From assembly GCA_049514215.1 (NCBI GenBank), contig JBEKVI010000003.1, forward strand, positions 121,383 through 185,382: a stretch of 64,000 nucleotides of DNA. The letters run 5' to 3'. Positions within the stretch are counted from its first letter, which is position 1, and each line of letters starts with the position of its first letter. The position numbers and the translations under genes were made by a program. The notes under the pieces were generated by a model. That model was not told where the DNA came from. It searched no databases and worked only from the letters and a program-made list of their open reading frames with translations. This document shows positions 50,305 to 59,410 of this stretch, in pieces. Origin of the DNA: BOG-994 sp049514215. Its GTDB lineage: Bacteria > Pseudomonadota > Gammaproteobacteria > Burkholderiales > Burkholderiaceae_D.

Positions 50305-52977
50305 TCAGACCACGATGTTCACGAGTCGGCCAGGCACGACGACCATTTTTTTCACGGGCCCGTTCAAGAAACGTTGCACGTTCTCGTCAGCCAGCGCGCA
50401 CGCCTCGATCGCGCTGCGGTCTGCCTCGGCTGGGACGCGAACGCTGCCGCGCAGCTTGCCATTGACCTGGACGACCAGCTCGATCTCTTCTTGAACGAGT
50501 GCGAGGGGATCGACCTCGGGCCAGGCGACATCGAGAATGTCCCCATGACGCGCGGCAAATCCGAGTTCGGTCCATAGAACATGGGCCAGATGCGGCGTGA
50601 CCGGGTAGAGAACACGCAGGAGAATGGTCATCCCCTCGGTGAACACGAAGGCCGTGCCGGGATCAACGCTCGCGTCTTTTTTCTCCCGGCGCAGATCCTC
50701 TAACGCATTGCGCATTTTCATCGCACCGGAAACCACGGTGTTGTATTTCAACCGTTGATAGTCTTCCGACACCTGGGCCAGATTCAGGTGGATGGCGCGG
50801 CGCGCCGACAGGCATTGCGGCGCGAGTCCTGAAGGGGCCTTCACGTCGAGCGGACCGTCGGTCCTGAACTGGCCGGCCAAGGCGACTGACATCGACCACA
50901 GGCCATCCAGGAAGCGGTAACCTCCGGCGACGTTCGCATCCGACCAGACCGCCGAGAGCTCCGGCGGCGCTGCAAACATGCTAAACAGACGTGCGGTATC
51001 GGCGCCGTACCGATCGACGATGTCGCGTGGCTCGACCACGTTATTCTTCGATTTGGACATTTTCTCGATGCCGCCCAGAACGACGGGGAGGCCATCCTCG
51101 TTGGCGATGGCCGACACAGGCTTGCCCTTTTCGTCGTGCTCGATGGTCACTTCGCCGGGGTAGAACCAGCGCCTCTTGCCGTGCGCATCGTCTCGATAGA
51201 AGCATGCGTTAAGCAGCATCCCCTGGGTAAAAAGGCGCGTGAAGGGCTCGTCGAACCCTACCAAGCCCAGATCGCGCATCACCTTGGTCCAGAATCGCGC
51301 GTAGAGCAGATGCAAGACGGCGTGCTCAATACCACCGATATACTGGTCCATCGGCATCCAGTACTCGGTGCGCGCGTCGACCATGGACTGGTCGTTGTCG
51401 ACGCAGCAGTAGCGCATGTAATACCAGGCCGAGTCCACGAAGGTGTCCATGGTGTCGGTCTCGCGCACGCCGGGCCCGTCGCAGCGGGGGCAGGTGCAGT
51501 TCAGAAAGCGCTGATCGCGCGTTAGTGGATTGCCCGAGCCGTCGGGAACCAGATCGTCGGGCAGGACAACGGGAAGATCCTTCTCCGGTACCGGAACCAC
51601 ACCGCATTTGGCGCAGTGAATGATGGGGATGGGTGTGCCCCAGTAGCGCTGACGCGAAATGCCCCAGTCCCGGAGCCGGTAGGTCGTCTTCTTCTCCCCC
51701 AATCCCAGTTGGGCCAGGGCGCGCGCGACCGAATTGACCGCCTCGGCATAGGGCATCCCGTCGAAGGGTCCCGAATGCACACAATGGCCTGCCTGTTTGT
51801 CGGCGTACCATTCCTGCCAGGCATCCAGGCGGTAGGGCTTTCCCGGAATCTCGATCACCGGGCGAATGGCAAGGTCGTACTTCTTGGCGAAGGCGAAATC
51901 GCGTTCGTCGTGGGCGGGAACCCCCATCACGGCGCCGTCGCCGTAGCTCATGAGGACATAATTGCCGATCCAAACCGGTATATCTGCGCCCGTCAAGGGG
52001 TGCCGGACGGTCAGTCCCGTATCGACACCGCTTTTCTCGCGCAAGGCCAGTTCCGCTTCGGTGGTCCCACCGCGCCGGCACTCTTCAATGAAAGAGGCCA
52101 GGCCCGGATTGAGTTCGACCGCATGCGAAGCTATGGGATGTTCCGGTGCCACGGCGCAAAAGGTCACTCCCATGATCGTGTCGGCACGCGTCGTAAAGAC
52201 ATAGAGCCTGCCCGCGTCGATCAGGGCGCCTTTTGCGTTTTGAATCGAGTGAGGAAAGGCAAAGCGCACACCCTCGCTTTTGCCGATCCAGTTCTCCTGC
52301 ATCGCGCGCACGCGCTCGGGCCAACCTGGCAAGCCATGCGCGACGCGTTCCCACAGTTCCTCGGCGTAGTCCGTGATCTTCAGGTAGTAGCCGGGAATTT
52401 CGCGCTTTTCAACGATCGCATCCGTGCGCCAGCCGCGACCGTCGATCACCTGTTCGTTGGCCAGAACGGTCTGATCGACCGGGTCCCAATTCACGATCTG
52501 GGTCTTGCGATAGGCAATGCCTTTTTCGAGCATCTTCAGAAAAAGCCACTGATTCCACTTGTAGTACTTGGGGTCACAGGCGGCGAATTCGCGCGACCAG
52601 TCTATTGAGAGCCCCAGGGGCTGCATCTGCGCCTTCATATCTGCGATATTGGCCAAGGTCCATGCCGAGGGTGCGACCTTCCTCTCAATGGCTGCGTTTT
52701 CCGCGGGCAATCCAAAAGCGTCCCACCCCATGGGCATGAGGACGTTGAATCCCTTCATGCGCATGTAACGCGCCATCATGTCGTTGATGGTGTAGTTGCG
52801 CACGTGGCCCATATGCAACCGTCCGGACGGATAGGGCAGCATGGAGCATGCATAGAACTTCGGTTTGACCGCGCCAGAGCGATCGCGCGCATCTTCACGC
52901 ACACGGTAGGCGTCCATGGCGGCCCAATGGGCTTGCGCCTGCGCTTCAACGTCCTTGGCGTGATATTTGTCGAGCAT
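50305..52977 (-). CDS. leuS: Leucine--tRNA ligase
   Basis: LeuS charges tRNA(Leu) and edits mischarged products. The 890-residue protein has the HIGH motif in PYPSGRLHMGHVRNYTINDM, an inserted CP1 editing domain (FTTRADTIMGVTFCAVAPEHP), zinc-type cysteines CAKCGVVPVPE and CTCPRCDG, and the KMSKS loop EKMSKSKNNVVEP. ATG at 52977 gives the family N-terminus (LDKYHAKDVEAQAQAHW); an in-frame ATG at 53022 would add 15 residues. Neither has a clear ribosome site. Confidence 0.97.
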   Translation of the reverse strand: MLDKYHAKDVEAQAQAHWAAMDAYRVREDARDRSGAVKPKFYACSMLPYPSGRLHMGHVRNYTINDMMARYMRMKGFNVLMPMGWDAFGLPAENAAIERKVAPSAWTLANIADMKAQMQPLGLSIDWSREFAACDPKYYKWNQWLFLKMLEKGIAYRKTQIVNWDPVDQTVLANEQVIDGRGWRTDAIVEKREIPGYYLKITDYAEELWERVAHGLPGWPERVRAMQENWIGKSEGVRFAFPHSIQNAKGALIDAGRLYVFTTRADTIMGVTFCAVAPEHPIASHAVELNPGLASFIEECRRGGTTEAELALREKSGVDTGLTVRHPLTGADIPVWIGNYVLMSYGDGAVMGVPAHDERDFAFAKKYDLAIRPVIEIPGKPYRLDAWQEWYADKQAGHCVHSGPFDGMPYAEAVNSVARALAQLGLGEKKTTYRLRDWGISRQRYWGTPIPIIHCAKCGVVPVPEKDLPVVLPDDLVPDGSGNPLTRDQRFLNCTCPRCDGPGVRETDTMDTFVDSAWYYMRYCCVDNDQSMVDARTEYWMPMDQYIGGIEHAVLHLLYARFWTKVMRDLGLVGFDEPFTRLFTQGMLLNACFYRDDAHGKRRWFYPGEVTIEHDEKGKPVSAIANEDGLPVVLGGIEKMSKSKNNVVEPRDIVDRYGADTARLFSMFAAPPELSAVWSDANVAGGYRFLDGLWSMSVALAGQFRTDGPLDVKAPSGLAPQCLSARRAIHLNLAQVSEDYQRLKYNTVVSGAMKMRNALEDLRREKKDASVDPGTAFVFTEGMTILLRVLYPVTPHLAHVLWTELGFAARHGDILDVAWPEVDPLALVQEEIELVVQVNGKLRGSVRVPAEADRSAIEACALADENVQRFLNGPVKKMVVVPGRLVNIVV

Positions 52978-53041
52978 GATGGGTGCGCAAAAAGGGTGCT
53001 TCTTTGGCGCGGAGAGCGCCATCGAGGAAAACCAGGAGGGA

Positions 53042-53047
53042 ATTATA
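53042..53047 (-). promoter_or_regulatory. TATAAT upstream of leuS
   Basis: A perfect TATAAT on the minus strand lies 64 nt before the leuS ATG at 52977 (19 nt before the alternative ATG at 53022), in the same CCGGGTATAATT context seen before mutL. No clear -35 is present. Confidence 0.45.
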
Positions 53048-53092
53048 CCCGGCGCAGAAAACCGGCCCTCGCAGGAAGAGCAGCCCTCTTGG

Positions 53093-53872
53093 CTACTTCA
53101 ATAGGTTGCCGATCGAATCCGGGATGGGTATGGGCAGATTATTGAGCCGACCCTTGGTTGCCTGATTCAAGCGGTCCTGCAGGCGACGTTGCAACTCCTG
53201 CTGGAAGAGCGCGAACAGGTCGTCGAAGCGGCCCGTGACGAAAAAGCGAGGCACTCCTTTGAGCACCCCGAGTTGGGCCGCGATTTTGAGCGCGTCTTGG
53301 GGTGAAAATCCCACCTGATTCGGTTGCACGGGCAAGCGTTGTCCGTTTTCGGCTTCGATGTAGGTGCCGCCTTCGTACACGCGATCGTAGGTACCTGCAG
53401 TGCCATCGGGAGTGTCCTCAAGCAGTACCAGGGTTTCGTGATCGGTGCCGCGAATGCCTATGGTCGCCGCGGGCGTGCGGATGAAGGATTGATCGGGATG
53501 AAGCTTGCCGATCAAACCGGTCAGGGCGCGCACCGAACCCTTGACGAGACTGATGACGCTCGAGTCGGTCGGTTTGGACTCAAATCTGTACTGGGTAAAG
53601 CGCATCTGGGTCCTGGGGCGAAGGGCGACTGCGCCGCTATCGACCATCTTGAAGAGAACCTCGCCATCGTCTCCTGTAGTGACGGTATCGCCTTCGGCGA
53701 TGGGCTGCCCGGCCTGAGCCGCTCGGCTCGTACCGGCCGCATCCGATATCGTGACGACGCCTGCGACACGTTCGACACTGCCAATCGTTTGAGCCCAGAC
53801 GGCGTCGGAAACAGCAAAAAAGAAGCTAAAGACCAGTAGCCAGGAGAGGACGAGACGAAAGGGACGCAGCAT
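53093..53872 (-). CDS. Exported FecR-domain protein
   Basis: A 259-residue protein with a Sec signal (RLVLSWLLVFSFFFAVSDAVWAQ) and a FecR domain (GSVERVAGVVTISDAAGTSR, GDTVTTGDDGEVLFKMVDSG, ALRPRTQMRFTQYRFES, TPAATIGIRGTDHETLVL). Unlike FecR anti-sigma factors it has no N-terminal cytoplasmic part and no sigma-factor gene beside it, so it is probably a periplasmic structural or sensing protein. An upstream ATG at 53896 is an alternative start. Confidence 0.82.
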   Translation of the reverse strand: MLRPFRLVLSWLLVFSFFFAVSDAVWAQTIGSVERVAGVVTISDAAGTSRAAQAGQPIAEGDTVTTGDDGEVLFKMVDSGAVALRPRTQMRFTQYRFESKPTDSSVISLVKGSVRALTGLIGKLHPDQSFIRTPAATIGIRGTDHETLVLLEDTPDGTAGTYDRVYEGGTYIEAENGQRLPVQPNQVGFSPQDALKIAAQLGVLKGVPRFFVTGRFDDLFALFQQELQRRLQDRLNQATKGRLNNLPIPIPDSIGNLLK

Positions 53873-53919
53873 GCAGGAGGCTCCGAAGTGCAGCATCAAG
53901 CGCTGCGACCGTCGGTTGT

Positions 53920-53925
53920 TATAAT
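53920..53925 (+). promoter_or_regulatory. TATAAT upstream of uvrD
   Basis: A perfect TATAAT in the 133-base divergent gap between the FecR-domain gene and uvrD, 80 nt before the uvrD ATG. No good -35 is seen at 16-18 nt. Confidence 0.4.
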
Positions 53926-54005
53926 CCAAACTGCCTTCGGGGGCAAGACACGGCAAGATCCCTCGGCCCCGATCTCCTTACTCTCACCCTTTCCGAAGCG
54001 AACCC

Positions 54006-56300
54006 ATGCCCGATCTTTTGGATCAGCTCAACCCCGAGCAGAGGGCGGCCGTCACGTTGCCGCCGCAGTCGGCCCTGATTCTGGCAGGGGCGGGCAGCGG
54101 CAAGACGCGCGTTTTGACCACGCGCATTGCCTGGCTCATTCAGACGCAGCAGGTCAGCCCCGCGGGGGTCCTCGCGGTCACCTTCACCAACAAGGCTGCG
54201 CGCGAAATGCAGCTACGCCTGTCGGCGATGCTGCCGATCAACATCCGCGGCATGTGGATTGGTACTTTTCATGGCATCTGCAACCGGTTCCTGCGCGCCC
54301 ACTACCGAGACGCCGGTTTGCCCCAGTCATTTCAGATACTCGATTCGGCCGATCAGCTCGCTCTGATCAAGCGTCTGCTCAAGGGCATGGGGTTAGACGA
54401 CGAGCGCTATCCCGCGCGGCAGATTGCCTGGTTCATCAACAATGCCAAAGAAGACGGACTGCGCGCCAAGGACGTTGAGGTAGAGGATGATTTCAATCGA
54501 AAATTCGTGGAGCTCTTTGAGATCTATGATGCGCAGTGTCAACGCGAGGGCGTGGTCGACTTCGCCGAACTGATGTTGCGCACCTACGAGCTCCTCAAAA
54601 GGAACGAACCTCTACGCGAGCACTATCAGGCGCGCTTTCGGCACATCCTCATCGACGAGTTTCAGGATACCAACATCTTGCAGTACAAGTGGGTCAAGTT
54701 GCTGGCAGGCTACGGCACAGCGCATCCTTCGGCCGTGTTCGCCGTAGGTGACGACGACCAGAGCATCTACGCGTTTCGCGGCGCCAATGTGGCCAACATG
54801 GCGCAGTTCGAGCGCGAGTTCAAGGTCCAAAATCTCATCAAGCTCGAGCAGAACTATCGTTCGCACGGCTATATCCTAGACAGCGCCAACGCACTGATTC
54901 GCCACAACCAGGAGCGGCTGGGGAAAAATCTCTGGACGTCCGAAGGCCTGGGCGAGCTCGTGCGGGTGTACGAGTCCGCCACCGATGTCCAGGAGGCGCA
55001 ATGGGTCATCGAGGAGATCAAAAGCCTCGTTAGCGAAGGGCACGCACGCTCGGACATCGCCATACTGTACCGATCCAACGCGCAGTCGCGCGTGATCGAG
55101 CATGGCCTTTTTAACGCCGGCATCCCCTATCGGGTCTATGGCGGGCTGCGCTTCTTCGAGCGTCAGGAAGTCAAGCACGCGCTCGCCTACCTGCGTCTCA
55201 TCGGCAATCCCCATGACGACGGCGCCCTTTTGCGCGTCATCAATGTACCGGCCCGCGGTATTGGGGCGCGCACCCTCGAACAGCTTCAGGAGATCGCGCG
55301 CGCCCGCGGTGGCTCGCTCCGCGCGGCCGCCCCCTTTCTTTCCGGCAAGGCGCAGGCCTCCGTGGGCTCGTTCCTGCAGATGATCGAAGCCATGCGCCTG
55401 GCCACCGAACACATGACTCTGTCCGAGACGATCGCACATCTGAACGATGCGAGCGGTCTCATTGCCTACTACGAGAACGAAAAGGACGGCCGCGATCGGG
55501 TCGAGAACCTCAATGAACTCGTCAATGCCGCCGCAAGCTTCGCCGGGGAACAGGGGTTGCCGCTGGACCAAAGGGCGCGCGATCCGGTCCTCAATGGTCG
55601 TGACATCGTCAGCACCGAGTCGACCGATGGCGCGGTGACACTGGCAGGCATATCACCGCTGGATGCCTTCGTCTCCCACGCCTCGCTCGAAGCTGGGGAG
55701 AATCAGGCGGGAGAAGGGCAAGACGCCTTGCAGTTGATGACGGTGCACTCGGCCAAGGGCTTGGAATTCGATGCGGTATTCATCACCGGACTCGAGGAGG
55801 GCCTCTTCCCCCACGAGAACAGTACCTCCGAAAAAGACGGGACCGAAGAAGAGCGGCGTCTAATGTATGTGGCCATCACGCGCGCGCGCGAACGCCTCTA
55901 TCTGAGCTTCTCCCAGACGCGCCTCCTGCATGGTCAGACCCGCTACAACATGAAGTCGCGCTTTTTCAATGAACTCCCACCCACGGCTCTGAAATGGCTC
56001 ACGCCGCCCCGAGCCCCGGCCTACGGGTATGGGTCCGCGCGCGGGCGCTACGGTGATGCCGGCACGGCGTGGGCCGAGGACGTGCTTGCTCCGGTCACTC
56101 ACCCGCCGGCCTGGAGCCAGGCGCGCCGCGCCGAGTCCACGGGCTTTCGGATCGGACAAAGCGTCACGCATGCTAAGTTTGGAGAGGGCGTCATCGTCAA
56201 TCTCGAAGGCAACGGAAGCGACGCACGTGCCCAGATCAATTTCGGCAAAGCGGGCATGAAGTGGCTGGCCTTGGGTATCGCCAAGCTCACTCCAGCGTAA
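54006..56300 (+). CDS. uvrD: UvrD/Rep-type DNA helicase II
   Basis: A 764-residue superfamily 1A helicase that unwinds DNA 3' to 5' in excision and mismatch repair. All motifs are visible: Q-motif LLDQLNPEQRAAV, Walker A LAGAGSGKTRVLTTRIA, motif II IDEFQDTN, motif III GDDDQSIYAFRGA, motif IV LEQNYRS, motif V VHSAKGLEFDAVF and motif VI YVAITRARERLYLS. The C-terminal tail ends with a Tudor-like RIGQSVTHAKFGEGVIVN. UvrD fits better than Rep by length and tail. Confidence 0.93.
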   Translation: MPDLLDQLNPEQRAAVTLPPQSALILAGAGSGKTRVLTTRIAWLIQTQQVSPAGVLAVTFTNKAAREMQLRLSAMLPINIRGMWIGTFHGICNRFLRAHYRDAGLPQSFQILDSADQLALIKRLLKGMGLDDERYPARQIAWFINNAKEDGLRAKDVEVEDDFNRKFVELFEIYDAQCQREGVVDFAELMLRTYELLKRNEPLREHYQARFRHILIDEFQDTNILQYKWVKLLAGYGTAHPSAVFAVGDDDQSIYAFRGANVANMAQFEREFKVQNLIKLEQNYRSHGYILDSANALIRHNQERLGKNLWTSEGLGELVRVYESATDVQEAQWVIEEIKSLVSEGHARSDIAILYRSNAQSRVIEHGLFNAGIPYRVYGGLRFFERQEVKHALAYLRLIGNPHDDGALLRVINVPARGIGARTLEQLQEIARARGGSLRAAAPFLSGKAQASVGSFLQMIEAMRLATEHMTLSETIAHLNDASGLIAYYENEKDGRDRVENLNELVNAAASFAGEQGLPLDQRARDPVLNGRDIVSTESTDGAVTLAGISPLDAFVSHASLEAGENQAGEGQDALQLMTVHSAKGLEFDAVFITGLEEGLFPHENSTSEKDGTEEERRLMYVAITRARERLYLSFSQTRLLHGQTRYNMKSRFFNELPPTALKWLTPPRAPAYGYGSARGRYGDAGTAWAEDVLAPVTHPPAWSQARRAESTGFRIGQSVTHAKFGEGVIVNLEGNGSDARAQINFGKAGMKWLALGIAKLTPA

Positions 56301-56328
56301 AGTCGTTCTCGATCGGGCGGTACCGCGT

Positions 56329-57189
56329 CTATTCTGACGACGAGGAAGTGACGATCGCGGGGTCTTCATCCACGAAGACCGTGCTGTAAGTCGGGTACAC
56401 CGAGCAGTAGATCACGGCCGCCATCATGATCATGAGCGGGATGCCGATGACCATCGAGGCGCTCCCTAGACCCACCAGCTCCAGCGCCACAGCCGCGGTG
56501 CCCAGTACCGACAGGCCCACCACCATCCAGCCCAAGCCGAAGGCGGCAAATGCCGCAAGATTGCGCCAGACGGCCGCGGCGCTGAAGAACAAAGCCTTCA
56601 CAACCGACATCCGGTGCCAGGCGATCAGAACCGGCGCATACCAGAAAATGAGGTAGACCGGGATGGTGGCCAGAACATTGAGAAACGTCGCGGTGACGTA
56701 CGCGAGGGCCTCATCACTGGGCACCTTGCTCAGATCCAGATCGCCTTTGGCGTCGACCGCGCTCGCAAGCGGCTTGGGCGAAACGATCACTTCGCTGATG
56801 AGCAGAATGAGGGCAATCTGCAGCACGCCCAACGCCAAAAGCGCGAGCGTGGTGCGCCGGTTCACCCGAAACGCCTTGAAGAGGACATTCGGATAGATCG
56901 GAGCGCCGCGCAGCGCGGTACGGCTGGCTTCGATGAATCCGACCGACAGCCCCGGCAGAAAACTGAGGAGGATGAAGTCGAGAATCTCGACGATGAGCAA
57001 AGAGGCGTTGACGGGAAGAAAGTTCGCGCACCATTTGCCCGTCAGGTCCGCCGCCAACATAGCCACCAAGAGCAGAAACACATAGGTTGCAACCAGGGTG
57101 GCGTAGTTCACCGGTTGAAGCCGGAACAGGCGCCAGCCTGATTGGATCCAGGCGAGTCCTTTAGACGCGCTGAGTTTCTCGACGCGCAT
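56329..57189 (-). CDS. BPSS1780 family membrane protein
   Basis: A 286-residue polytopic membrane protein of the BPSS1780 family, named from Burkholderia pseudomallei and of unknown function. It has about six hydrophobic segments (NYATLVATYVFLLLVAMLAA, FILLSFLPGLSVGFIEASRT, TLALLALGVLQIALILLISE and others) and the characteristic start GLAWIQSGWRLFRLQP. It starts 4 nt after the thrB stop. This neighbourhood is characteristic of Burkholderiales. Confidence 0.85.
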   Translation of the reverse strand: MRVEKLSASKGLAWIQSGWRLFRLQPVNYATLVATYVFLLLVAMLAADLTGKWCANFLPVNASLLIVEILDFILLSFLPGLSVGFIEASRTALRGAPIYPNVLFKAFRVNRRTTLALLALGVLQIALILLISEVIVSPKPLASAVDAKGDLDLSKVPSDEALAYVTATFLNVLATIPVYLIFWYAPVLIAWHRMSVVKALFFSAAAVWRNLAAFAAFGLGWMVVGLSVLGTAAVALELVGLGSASMVIGIPLMIMMAAVIYCSVYPTYSTVFVDEDPAIVTSSSSE

Positions 57190-57193
57190 CGAA

Positions 57194-58162
57194 TCAGCCG
57201 GCGGGCAGGGTCGGCAGATCGCCCGGCTGCGCTTCGCGTCTTCTTCTCAGGATCCGCTCAAAATGAATCGGATCGTGCGGCGTCAGAAGAGTGGCGGGCC
57301 TCGGTCGGTAGATGTCCCACAGGCGCGAGAGCCAAAATCGCAGTGCCGCTGCGCGCAGCATGACGGGCCACAACGCCCGCTCGCGTTCGGTAAAAATCCT
57401 GACTTTCGCATAGGCCTGAAGGAAGGCATTGGCCCGGTCCACGAGAAACGCCCCGGTTGCCAACTCGATGCACCAGTCGTTCAATGCGACGGCCACATCG
57501 AAGAGCCAGGTGTCGCAGCCTGCGAAGTAGAAATCGATGAAACCGCCCAGTTGGTCTCCCTCGAAGAGCGCATTGTCCCGGAAAAGATCCGCATGAATTG
57601 GGCCGAAGGGCAGCTGGCTGAGCGCAGGCGCGAGATGCTCGACCTGAAAGGCCAGCTCGTCGCTTAGCAGCGTCGCCTGGCCTGGCTCGAGATAGGGCAG
57701 CACGAGGGGGACGGTCTCCTGCCACCAGGAAAGTCCGCGCAAATTGGGTTGCTGCAGGGGAAAGCCGAGGGCGGCCTCGTGCATGCGGGCCATTCCTGCT
57801 GCAGCCAGAGCGCATTGGTGGCTGCTCGGGTGCGCCACGGAGTGGCCAGGCAAGCGGGTCACAAGCGCTGCGGGCTTTTCCTCGAGGATGCCAAACAGGG
57901 CGCCCGAGCGATTGGCCAAGGGGGCCGGACAGGGCGTGCCGTGTGCGGCAAGATGACGCATGAGCTCCAGATAGAACGGCAATTCGGACGCCTGCAGGCG
58001 TTCGAATAGGGTCAGGACATAGGAGCCCCGGGTCGTCGTCAGGAAAAAGTTGCTGTTCTCGATGCCCGAGGCGATTCCGGAGAACTCAATGATCTCGCCA
58101 ATCTCGAAGTCGGCAAGCCAGCGTTCAAGCGCATCGCTCCCGACGGGCGTGAAGACCGCCAT
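57194..58162 (-). CDS. thrB: Homoserine kinase (choline-kinase fold)
   Basis: ThrB phosphorylates homoserine on the route to threonine. The 322-residue protein is the aminoglycoside-phosphotransferase-fold type used by Pseudomonas and Burkholderia rather than the GHMP type of enterics: MAVFTPVGSDALERWLADFE, FFLTTTRGSYVLTLFER, and the Brenner-type catalytic block IHADLFRDNALFEGDQLGG followed by IDFYFAG. The start at 58162 fits; the frame is open 72 codons upstream across the DUF2782 gene and is not used. Confidence 0.93.
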   Translation of the reverse strand: MAVFTPVGSDALERWLADFEIGEIIEFSGIASGIENSNFFLTTTRGSYVLTLFERLQASELPFYLELMRHLAAHGTPCPAPLANRSGALFGILEEKPAALVTRLPGHSVAHPSSHQCALAAAGMARMHEAALGFPLQQPNLRGLSWWQETVPLVLPYLEPGQATLLSDELAFQVEHLAPALSQLPFGPIHADLFRDNALFEGDQLGGFIDFYFAGCDTWLFDVAVALNDWCIELATGAFLVDRANAFLQAYAKVRIFTERERALWPVMLRAAALRFWLSRLWDIYRPRPATLLTPHDPIHFERILRRRREAQPGDLPTLPAG

Positions 58163-58199
58163 GGCTACCTGGAAGATGGGGGCAGGAGAAAAGTTGCGA

Positions 58200-58595
58200 T
58201 CAGAACTCGAACAGAACCCAGCGCGGCGGATGCACCTTCTGTCCTGCCGCGTCGTCGGCGTGGTCGGGCAACGTGATAAAGGAACCCTTGCCGTCGGGAT
58301 CGACCATCGTATAGGGCGGCCCCACCTTGGGCGTAACGCGGATTGCATAGAGTTTGCCGTGAACCCGGTATTCCTCAATCTTGTTGTCGCCTTCCTGACG
58401 TGTACTTACGACCGGCTCGCTCGAGTTCTGGATGTTCGAGCCACCCTGCGGAGGCGGTGGAACATCGGGCAGAGGTTCGAGTTTCGGTGGCTTTTCGAGA
58501 TCCTTGCTGTCTTGGGCGACCGCTGGCCCGGTGGGGCCTGCCAAGGCCAGAGCGACGGCTACGATCGACACGAGCCGGGATTTACGGATGGACAC
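58200..58595 (-). CDS. DUF2782 exported protein
   Basis: A 131-residue small protein with a Sec signal (LVSIVAVALALAGPTGPAVAQ), a proline-rich linker and a DUF2782 domain (EEYRVHGKLYAIRVTPKVG, PPYTMVDPDGKG). The family is common beside polA and thrB in Proteobacteria and has no known function. It lies 37 nt before thrB on the same strand. Confidence 0.82.
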   Translation of the reverse strand: MSIRKSRLVSIVAVALALAGPTGPAVAQDSKDLEKPPKLEPLPDVPPPPQGGSNIQNSSEPVVSTRQEGDNKIEEYRVHGKLYAIRVTPKVGPPYTMVDPDGKGSFITLPDHADDAAGQKVHPPRWVLFEF

Positions 58596-58625
58596 GGTGC
58601 TCTCCTGTTACGCAACTTATTCCGG

Positions 58626-59405
58626 TTAGAGATAGAGCATCAACTCAAGTTCGGAATCCGTGGGGGTGAGCGCCCGGTTCCCATAGAAGCCAAAGATCGC
58701 GTCGACGACCTCTTCGGCCGTTTCGCAAACGAGCATGCGCTCGATGTCTCCCTCGCCAATCAGCCCGCGCGCGAGCATCTGTGTCTGCATCCAGCCGATG
58801 AGTCCCGACCAGAACTCGCGTCCGACTAGAACGATGGGCATCGGCCGCAGTTTTCCGGTCTGGATCAAGGTGAGCGCCTCGCTGAGCTCGTCCATGGTGC
58901 CAAAGCCCCCGGGCATGACAACATAGGCTGCCGAGTACTTCACGAACGCCACTTTGCGCGCGAAGAAGTGACGAAAGCGCAAGCCGATGTCCTGGTACTG
59001 ATTGCCGGCCTGTTCGTGGGGCAGCTCGATATTCAGTCCGACGCTGGGAGATTTGCCGGCATAGGCGCCTTTGTTGGCGGCTTCCATAATGCCAGGACCG
59101 CCTCCCGAAATCACAGCGAACCCGGAGTCCGACAAGAGCCGACCGATTTCTTCGGTCAGGCGATACTCGGGTGAGGTCGCCGGCAGGCGCGCGCTGCCGA
59201 AGATGCTCACGGCCGGTCGTATGCTGGCCAAGCGTTCTGCGGCCTCGACAAATTCTGCCATAATCCCCAGCACATGCCAGGACTCACGTGCCTTGGTTGC
59301 GGGAGCCCGATCGGTTTCGCGATCGGCATTGCGCGAACCACTCCAGGCGCGACGCCTGGGTCGATCCAGGTCGCGCAGGCTCGAGACGGATTTCGGATCT
59401 CTCAT
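58626..59405 (-). CDS. LOG family protein (TIGR00730, cytokinin riboside phosphoribohydrolase-like)
   Basis: A 259-residue Rossmann-fold protein of the LOG family, with nucleotide 5'-monophosphate phosphoribohydrolase activity in characterised members. Motifs are VISGGGPGIMEAANKGAYAG and the PGGxGTxxE block PGGFGTMDELSEALT. The conserved N-terminal ESWHVLGIMAEF shows the start is upstream of the internal Met at 59261; ATG at 59405 is the best choice. It lies 2 nt from the divergent polA start. Whether it makes a cytokinin-like compound here is unknown. Confidence 0.88.
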   Translation of the reverse strand: MRDPKSVSSLRDLDRPRRRAWSGSRNADRETDRAPATKARESWHVLGIMAEFVEAAERLASIRPAVSIFGSARLPATSPEYRLTEEIGRLLSDSGFAVISGGGPGIMEAANKGAYAGKSPSVGLNIELPHEQAGNQYQDIGLRFRHFFARKVAFVKYSAAYVVMPGGFGTMDELSEALTLIQTGKLRPMPIVLVGREFWSGLIGWMQTQMLARGLIGEGDIERMLVCETAEEVVDAIFGFYGNRALTPTDSELELMLYL

Positions 59406-59410
59406 ATATG
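59403..59410. promoter_or_regulatory. Head-to-head start codons of LOG and polA in CATATATG
   Basis: The palindrome CATATATG holds the LOG start on the minus strand (59405-59403) and the polA start on the plus strand (59408-59410), with two bases between them. Any promoter for either gene must lie inside the other's coding sequence. Confidence 0.6.

Noticed and set aside
58163..58378. 72-codon upstream extension of thrB
   Set aside because: It runs antisense-free but out of frame through the DUF2782 gene and lacks homology to homoserine kinase; MAVFTPVGSDALERW is the family start.
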